From: an uncultured Bacteroidota bacterium
GTDB lineage: Bacteria > Bacteroidota > Bacteroidia > Chitinophagales > Chitinophagaceae
DNA length: 11,139 bases
Direction: 5' to 3'
Assembly: GCA_946479615.1 (NCBI GenBank)
Contig: CAMLGR010000151.1
Span: 1 to 11,139 of the forward strand
Shown in pieces: positions 6,502 to 11,139 of this stretch (within the stretch, counting starts at the first letter, position 1; each line of letters opens with the position of its first letter). The notes beneath the pieces were generated by a model, which worked only from the letters and a program-made list of their open reading frames with translations, was not told where the DNA came from and searched no databases. The position numbers and the translations under genes were made by a program.

Positions 6502-8898
6502 CTATTTCTGACCAGAAAAATCAAGTGGGATGTTCAGCTTGACAGAAAAATTCCTTCCCATATTGTACACGCCCATCCGGCCCGTTACCGGGTTTTCAGG
6601 TGCATACTTCAACCGGCTCAGGTGATTCTGGTAAGCTACATCGGTCAGGTTATTGCCCCCGAAGAACAGCGTAAACAATGTCTTATCCTTGCTTCTTATC
6701 TCTCCACCAATCCCGGCATTCAGCAAACTATACCCGCTGGTCGCCGTTTCCGTATTGAATCCCGTGAACGGATGATCCTGATCGAATGTATTATCGAGTT
6801 CGCCCTTTACAAAAACATTACGGAGTGTTTTTCCATTTTTGAAGAATTCCACTTTTATTTCATTGATCAACCTGGCAGCAGGAATAAAAGGCAGGTTTTT
6901 GCTTCCATCCTGTTCTTCCGACAATTGTCCTCTCACCCAGGAAAAAGTATTTTCCACGTGCAGCCAATCCAATGGGTGCGGATGAATATCAAGGTTAAAT
7001 TCTACGCCGTACAATTTTGCATTGCTTTGATTAAAACGGAAGGCAAAAAAGTCTTCGGTACCATCGGTAATGATCGAATCACCGCCTGCAACTGCCTGCA
7101 GTTTCCGGTAATAAATAAAATTATGCAGGGAATTATAGAACACATTTGCATTAAAGGAAACGTGCTCTGTTGCGATCTCTATACCTGCATCTGTTTGTAA
7201 ACTTGTTTCTGATTTCAAACTCTGCTCTCCATACTCATAGCGGTTTGTTCCTTCATGTGCCCCATTGCTGGCCAGTTCGGGAATACTGGGCGCCCTGAAA
7301 CCTCTTGCCACATTGAGTTTCAGCGTGACAGCCTTACTCGCTTCGTAGGCAAGACCGGCACTGCCGGAAAGATTGGAGAAATTCTTTTTAAATCCATCGA
7401 ATTTTATATCAGCGCCCTCTTCCAGTTCTTTGGAATCGACGGAACGGTTATCAAACCGGATGCCACCGCTCAATGTTAATTTATCGATCCTTTTTTGTGT
7501 ATATACAAACCCTCCAACATCAAAAAGAGAATATTCCGGTATCAGTTGTTCCACTCCTTTATTTTTATTGGTCTGCTGCATACCATTCACACCGATCGTC
7601 GTTTTCCAGTTATTTTTTTCAGCAAAATGATATTGAAGGTTGTAATTAACAGTACCCAGGTTAAAGAATAATTCCTTTTCATCCGGATCAAGTATGTTAC
7701 CAAATTCCTGCCGCTGGTTCAACTGGTAACCCAGTACCAGGGTGATCCTGTCTTTCCCCACCGAAAAACTATTATCGGTAGCTATTTTAAAATGCTGGAT
7801 GCGCTGCCGCGGTACCATCGGATCGATGGATTTAAAATCTTTATCTGTTGCAATTTCTTCTTCTTCCACACCACCATTATTGACCAGTTTTAAAAACTGG
7901 CCCGTTGCATCATCACGATCGCCTTCTACCAGCCCCAGGCGCTGATCAAACCTTGTCACATACAAATGAGAGAAGCCCCATTGTTTATTCAAACCGATAT
8001 ATCCGCCAAAATCCTTTTCATTGAATTTTGAATTGAATACATATCCATCGTACTTATTTTTATAATCCGCAGCGGCTTTATATGAACCATAAGCTCCCCA
8101 GATAAATCCATTCGAATTGCCATTGATATCGGCATGCAGGTTTCGCTGGCGGTTATTCGTTAAATAAGCGCTGGATATATTTCCCCTGATCTTTCCATCG
8201 GGTGGTGGTAAAATGGAGATCACATTGACCACACCCGCTAATGCATCGCTGCCATACATAAGAGAAGCAGGGCCTTTCAATACTTCCACCTTCGTTACAT
8301 TTTGTTCATCGATCTCGATGCCATGCTCATCACCCCATTGTTGTCCTTCCTGTCTTACCCCATCGTTCACTACCAGCACACGGTTATACCCAAGACCACG
8401 GATAAAGGGCTTGGATATAGCAGGTCCGGTCGATACCTGCGACACGCCAGGTGTCTTCGCGATATTATCGATAAGATTGGTAGATGTATTGGCAAAAAGG
8501 TCTTCCTTTTTTATAATGTTAAGCGGTATCGGTGTTCGTTTGGTAGAAGTCGCCGTAGATACACCGGTAACGGTAACACCTTCGTTCTCGATAACAGAAG
8601 GTTCGAGGGCAAAATCTTTTTGTGCATTGATCCCTAATTCGACCGTTTCGATCACCGATGAATAACCCAGGTGACTTACTTCCACCAGGTATTTACCACC
8701 AGGCACATCTGCAATCGTGTAAGCTCCGCTGCCGGTAGCAGCAGCTCCTTTTCTTAAATCAGAAAAATAAATAGTAGCACCGGGTATGGGTTGTCCTGTC
8801 TTTGCATCGGTGATCTTGCCCGATAGGGAAACTTTTGTTTGACCCCATATCGTTCCTGCTATCAGAATGCCTGTCAATAACAATTTTTCAAATCGCAT
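6502..8898 (-). CDS. TonB-dependent outer-membrane receptor with CarboxypepD_reg-like N-terminal domain
   Basis: 798 residues, complete. Seen: a signal peptide (about 1-19, MRFEKLLLTGILIAGTIWG); a beta-sandwich carboxypeptidase-regulatory-like domain (about 22-105, GKITDAKTGQPIPGATIYF ... GGKYLVEVSHLGY); a plug domain (about 120-229) with TPGVSQVSTGPAISKPFIRG, LVVNDGVRQEGQQWGDEHGI and VEVLKGPASLMYGSDALAGVVNVI; and a beta-barrel from about 235 to the end, finishing NMGRNFSVKLNIPLDF. No SusD partner gene is adjacent, so it is not an obvious glycan-uptake SusCD pair. The plug resembles metal or metal-complex receptors, and an acidic stretch GVEEEEIATDKDF lies in the barrel, but the ligand is only a guess. 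A small secreted protein is encoded directly upstream on the same strand, with 86 bp between them. Confidence 0.93.
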   Translation of the reverse strand: MRFEKLLLTGILIAGTIWGQTKVSLSGKITDAKTGQPIPGATIYFSDLRKGAAATGSGAYTIADVPGGKYLVEVSHLGYSSVIETVELGINAQKDFALEPSVIENEGVTVTGVSTATSTKRTPIPLNIIKKEDLFANTSTNLIDNIAKTPGVSQVSTGPAISKPFIRGLGYNRVLVVNDGVRQEGQQWGDEHGIEIDEQNVTKVEVLKGPASLMYGSDALAGVVNVISILPPPDGKIRGNISSAYLTNNRQRNLHADINGNSNGFIWGAYGSYKAAADYKNKYDGYVFNSKFNEKDFGGYIGLNKQWGFSHLYVTRFDQRLGLVEGDRDDATGQFLKLVNNGGVEEEEIATDKDFKSIDPMVPRQRIQHFKIATDNSFSVGKDRITLVLGYQLNQRQEFGNILDPDEKELFFNLGTVNYNLQYHFAEKNNWKTTIGVNGMQQTNKNKGVEQLIPEYSLFDVGGFVYTQKRIDKLTLSGGIRFDNRSVDSKELEEGADIKFDGFKKNFSNLSGSAGLAYEASKAVTLKLNVARGFRAPSIPELASNGAHEGTNRYEYGEQSLKSETSLQTDAGIEIATEHVSFNANVFYNSLHNFIYYRKLQAVAGGDSIITDGTEDFFAFRFNQSNAKLYGVEFNLDIHPHPLDWLHVENTFSWVRGQLSEEQDGSKNLPFIPAARLINEIKVEFFKNGKTLRNVFVKGELDNTFDQDHPFTGFNTETATSGYSLLNAGIGGEIRSKDKTLFTLFFGGNNLTDVAYQNHLSRLKYAPENPVTGRMGVYNMGRNFSVKLNIPLDFSGQK

Positions 8899-8911
8899 AA
8901 ATAATGAATTA

Positions 8912-8928
8912 AAAAGGCAATGCCTTTT
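8912..8928 (-). promoter_or_regulatory. Hairpin just before the TonB receptor start codon
   Basis: AAAAGGCA (8912-8919) and TGCCTTTT (8921-8928) form a near-perfect palindrome, realistically a 7-bp stem with an ATT loop. It ends 13 bases before the ATG at 8898. In the minus-strand transcript it is followed by a short T/A-rich tail, so it could act as a weak terminator or limit ribosome access. Confidence 0.45.
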
Positions 8929-8952
8929 GATACTGTATTAAAATAAAATAAG

Positions 8953-8974
8953 AGGGTACCCTGTATAACAGGGT
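8953..8974 (-). promoter_or_regulatory. Overlapping palindromes between the small secreted protein gene and the TonB receptor gene
   Basis: The perfect 10-base palindrome AGGGTACCCT (8953-8962) overlaps a 7-bp stem, ACCCTGT/ACAGGGT (8958-8964 and 8968-8974), with a three-base ATA loop. On the minus strand the hairpin is followed by CTCTTATTTTATTTT, T-rich enough for a leaky terminator or processing site. Alternatively the palindrome is an operator. No riboswitch class was recognised in 8899-8984. Confidence 0.45.
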
Positions 8975-8984
8975 CATGAATCAA

Positions 8985-9305
8985 CTACAGTATGCAGGAA
9001 GGAGGTCCGCGAAGGGAAGAAAAGACCCGTGGGGTAAAGGGAATATGATCGGCTACAAATGCGGTGGCCGTAGTGTGGGAAAGAAGCGGGACAGGCAGCA
9101 CCTGTTCCTCCGTTTCTGTAAAAGGCATGGAGAAATCGTCGATACAATTACAGGCAAAACTGATCTCTTTGGCGCCCCCGGTCTGGCTCGTAGCAGCCTT
9201 GGTATGCAATAGGTTATGCAACAATAAGCCTGCTCCCATCTTCTGGGAAAAGATAATCAGCAGTATAAATGTTGCACAACGCAGTATGAAGGAACGCTTC
9301 CGCAT
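8985..9305 (-). CDS. Small secreted protein of unknown function, upstream of a TonB receptor gene
   Basis: 106 residues from the ATG at 9305. An upstream in-frame TTG at 9332 would add nine residues but overlaps the promoter, so it is not chosen. Seen: basic start MRKRSF, then a hydrophobic signal-peptide-like or anchor segment (about residues 6-30), the histidine pair in LLLHNLLH (H30, H34), a CNC motif (C52, C54) in SFACNCIDDFSMPF, and a proline-ended tail FSSLRGPP (95-102). I do not recognise a named domain. Small secreted proteins with His/Cys residues and an aromatic/Pro-Pro C-terminal end do occur beside TonB receptors or metal efflux genes in Bacteroidota; that is recollection, not a search result. 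A metal-related role together with the receptor gene is a hypothesis. The promoter and the TonB gene 86 bp downstream support a real gene. Confidence 0.65.
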   Translation of the reverse strand: MRKRSFILRCATFILLIIFSQKMGAGLLLHNLLHTKAATSQTGGAKEISFACNCIDDFSMPFTETEEQVLPVPLLSHTTATAFVADHIPFTPRVFSSLRGPPSCIL

Positions 9306-9312
9306 GAAGCCA

Positions 9313-9344
9313 CAAAGTAATAAAAAATGCAACGGTATTTCAAA
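9313..9344 (-). promoter_or_regulatory. Bacteroidota-type promoter for the small protein/TonB receptor unit
   Basis: On the minus strand TTTG (9341-9344) is followed by exactly 20 bp and then TTACTTTG (9313-9320), a 7/8 match to TAnnTTTG. The box ends 7 bases before the ATG at 9305. The spacing equals that of the GT25 promoter, which supports the call. Confidence 0.55.
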
Positions 9345-9375
9345 TAATTCTTATGAAGGGAGAGATTCAGGGATG

Positions 9376-9508
9376 AATAAGAAACAAAAAATAAGAAATA
9401 AGAAAGGAAGTTCCCAATAGCGGGCCCCCCTTTTACATTTTATATTTTACATTCTGCGGTTTTACATTTACTTCTTCATTCCTTATTTATTATTTCTTAT
9501 TCCTTATT
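9376..9508. repeat. Nested heptad repeats forming an inverted pair after the DUF1501 gene
   Basis: Left arm 9376-9410 is five in-phase seven-base units (AATAAGA three times, plus AACAAAA and AAGGAAG). Right arm 9481-9508 is four units of the complementary word (CCTTATT, TATTATT, TCTTATT, CCTTATT). The longest exact inverted match is AATAAGAAATAA (9390-9401) with 9490-9501. Between them a second repeat runs TTTTACA, TTTTATA, TTTTACA (9431-9451), then one more TTTTACA (9460-9466). The block lies directly after the DUF1501 stop on the minus strand, between it and the small-protein promoter. The rest of the 9306-9513 gap shows no gene. Confidence 0.6.
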
Positions 9509-9513
9509 TTCTG

Positions 9514-11106
9514 CTATCTCACTTTCAGCATCGGCCTCACCTGCTGTACCGGGCCATTTTGCAAACGGGCATAATACACGCCTGCCGGTAAGCCCCCGCT
9601 ATCAAAACTGAACGTAAACTCACCACCCGGCCTGATATCTTTATCGACCGGCGTTTTGATCACACGGCCCAGCATATCGATGATCTGCACCAGGGTATGC
9701 CCACCTTTAGTCTTGTAACGGATAGTAGTGCTTTCCGTAAATGGATTCGGATAATTGATGATCAGTTGCTCACCTGCTGTCTGGTTAGGATCATTGACAT
9801 CCGTTGTACGGCAGGCATTATCATTAATAATAGGAAGACTTTGGAAATTCTGGAACAGGATTGTTTGTAACGTAGCCGGAGGAACACAGAACCATTTTTC
9901 CAATATAGAAGCATACACACTTCTGAAATCATATTGATGCGGAATATTATCATTCACCGATGCACCACCTGGAATAGAAGGATTATTACCCGTAACACCC
10001 GGTACAGTCTGGTTACCGAAAATAAACATAGGCGCAGCAGCACCATGATCGGTACCCATACTTGAATTGGATTTGATACGGCGACCGAACTCGGAGAATG
10101 TCAATCCCACTACCCTGTCGCCAATACCGAGAAACTGGCAATCATCGACAAAGGCTTTTACCCCATCGGATAATTCTTTTAACAGCGCCGCATGATTACC
10201 GGTTGAGGTATCAGCCGCTTCTGCCTGGGAAGAGTGCGTATCGAATCCACCCATACCTACCATATAGATCCTTGTCTTCAAACCACCTTTCACCAACCGG
10301 GCAACGATCTTTAACTGATCGGCCAGTGAATTATTCGCAGGATAAGCACCCTGTTGCGGCACCTGCGTGGCCGCTGCAATGATGCGTTGTGCAAATGCAT
10401 TGGTTTGTTTGGCGATCGTGCGGATATAGGTCAGCTCATGCCCCATCGGGTTATCCGGTGCAGGATCGAGCACGTTATTCAGCAGGTTATAAAAACTGGT
10501 TGGATTGGTAATGCTCATACCCATATTGATCACCGGTCCCTGCAATGTAAGAGAAGCCACCGATCCGATCTGTATCGCCAATGGATCAGGCATGGTTGTA
10601 TTGGGATATCCTTCGGGGAAATTGGGGTATTCCGTATTGAGATAACGGCCTGCCCAACCGGTATTCACGACCTGGTCGCTCGCCGATCCGCTCATCCATA
10701 TATCGGTAGCACGGAAATGCGAAAAGTTGGGAGAAGGGTATCCCACTGCCTGCACGATATTCAGCTTGCCCTGGTTATACAATGTTTGCATACCCGTCAT
10801 CGCAGGATGCAATCCTGTTTGCGCATAATTATTCAGGGATAATATTTTATTCTGTGCAATCGCCACATTGCTGCGCGCATTGTAATAATCGCCATAGGTT
10901 GAAATAGGGATCACCATATTCAACCCATCATTCCCACCGCTAAGCTGAATGATCACGAGTACATGATCCGTATTGATCGCAGGATTCATCATCGCCTGCA
11001 GAAGCGGGGAATTGGCATGAAATGCTTTTACAGAATAACCATCTACCACAGCCGGTAATATAGCTGCAGCAGGAATTGTGTTTTTCAAAAACGCTCTTCT
11101 ACGCAT
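9514..11106 (-). CDS. DUF1501 protein with Tat-type signal and T9SS C-terminal sorting domain
   Basis: 530 residues, complete. Seen: a twin-arginine signal (RRRAFLK at residues 2-8, then a hydrophobic IPAAAILPAVV); DUF1501 blocks HVLVIIQLSGGNDGLNMVIP (48-67), NFSHFRATDIWMSG (127-140), YMVGMGGFDTHSSQ (281-294), VVGLTFSEFGRRIKSN (332-347) and GTDHGAAAPMFIFG (351-364); and a C-terminal sorting domain (about 448-530) starting INYPNPFTESTTIRY, with MLGRVI and LPAGVYYARL, typical of the type A T9SS sorting signal. DUF1501 belongs to the alkaline-phosphatase-like superfamily; the biochemical role is unknown. Bacteroidota commonly pair it with a DUF1800 gene, which might lie upstream, outside the window. 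Expected fate: export across the inner membrane, then T9SS-mediated secretion or anchoring at the surface. Bases 11107-11139 hold its A-rich leader with no recognisable -7 box. Confidence 0.93.
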   Translation of the reverse strand: MRRRAFLKNTIPAAAILPAVVDGYSVKAFHANSPLLQAMMNPAINTDHVLVIIQLSGGNDGLNMVIPISTYGDYYNARSNVAIAQNKILSLNNYAQTGLHPAMTGMQTLYNQGKLNIVQAVGYPSPNFSHFRATDIWMSGSASDQVVNTGWAGRYLNTEYPNFPEGYPNTTMPDPLAIQIGSVASLTLQGPVINMGMSITNPTSFYNLLNNVLDPAPDNPMGHELTYIRTIAKQTNAFAQRIIAAATQVPQQGAYPANNSLADQLKIVARLVKGGLKTRIYMVGMGGFDTHSSQAEAADTSTGNHAALLKELSDGVKAFVDDCQFLGIGDRVVGLTFSEFGRRIKSNSSMGTDHGAAAPMFIFGNQTVPGVTGNNPSIPGGASVNDNIPHQYDFRSVYASILEKWFCVPPATLQTILFQNFQSLPIINDNACRTTDVNDPNQTAGEQLIINYPNPFTESTTIRYKTKGGHTLVQIIDMLGRVIKTPVDKDIRPGGEFTFSFDSGGLPAGVYYARLQNGPVQQVRPMLKVR

Positions 11107-11139
11107 AGCAGTTTTTTTAGGATAATTGGTATTCGGACA

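Noticed and set aside
6622..7200. 192-codon open frame on the + strand inside the TonB receptor gene
   Set aside because: It lies opposite well-conserved barrel coding sequence, has no domain-like pattern or promoter, and is best explained as an antisense shadow.
6502..8898. SusC of a polysaccharide utilisation locus
   Set aside because: No SusD-like lipoprotein gene or glycoside hydrolase gene follows, and at ~800 residues it is shorter than typical SusC proteins (about 1000).
8899..8984. Riboswitch upstream of the TonB receptor gene, such as cobalamin
   Set aside because: Only 86 bp with two simple hairpins; no recognisable cobalamin-box or other conserved aptamer core was seen.
9064..9420. 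118-codon + strand open frame opposite the small secreted protein gene
   Set aside because: Its end runs through the AATAAGA heptads, giving a low-complexity Lys/Asn tail; the minus-strand gene has a signal peptide, promoter and operon context.
9376..9508. CRISPR-like repeat array
   Set aside because: The units are seven bases with no unique spacers of constant length, and there are no cas genes.

Overview
The window looks like a chromosomal segment of a Bacteroidota bacterium, most likely from the Chitinophagales/Sphingobacteriales side. Supporting signs are a TonB-dependent receptor with a carboxypeptidase-D-like N-terminal domain, a DUF1501 protein ending in a type IX secretion (T9SS) sorting domain, -7 boxes of the Bacteroidota form TAnnTTTG, little Shine-Dalgarno signal, and moderate GC by eye. 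No genus can be assigned from the sequence alone.

Left part, + strand (1-5827). The 3' part of a ComM/YifB-type AAA+ ATPase ends at 726 with its own intrinsic-type terminator. It is followed by a surface-glycan style cluster: a family 25 glycosyltransferase (873-1658), a SAM-dependent methyltransferase (1709-2419), a GT-B fold glycosyltransferase (2423-3559), a complete MsbA-like ABC exporter half-transporter (3677-5506) and a one-domain rhodanese-like protein (5516-5827). The two glycosyltransferases and the methyltransferase would build or decorate a glycan or glycolipid, and the exporter could move a lipid-linked product. The specific product is not readable from the sequence.

Right part, - strand (5880-11106). 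A DUF2721-type membrane protein converges on the rhodanese gene. Upstream of it lies a putative two-gene unit: a small secreted protein of unknown function (8985-9305) and a 798-residue TonB-dependent receptor (6502-8898), separated by 86 bp with two hairpins. Next is a DUF1501 protein (9514-11106) with a twin-arginine signal and a C-terminal T9SS sorting domain, so probably an exported cell-surface protein.

The most unusual structure is between the genes. Several intergenic gaps hold degenerate seven-base repeats. In three gaps these are arranged as inverted copies, so the transcript could fold into long hairpins at gene 3' ends: 5831-5874, 6394-6479 and 9376-9508. Each locus uses a different word (AGGTGTT-like, TTATGAA-like, AATAAGA-like plus TTTTACA), but all share the period of seven, the inverted layout and stop codons inside the word. 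A related single arm lies at 1664-1684 before the methyltransferase gene. In addition, three genes have a TAnnTTTG-type -7 box only 3-7 nt before the start codon, which implies leaderless or nearly leaderless mRNAs. No tRNA, rRNA, CRISPR array, insertion sequence or phage gene was seen.
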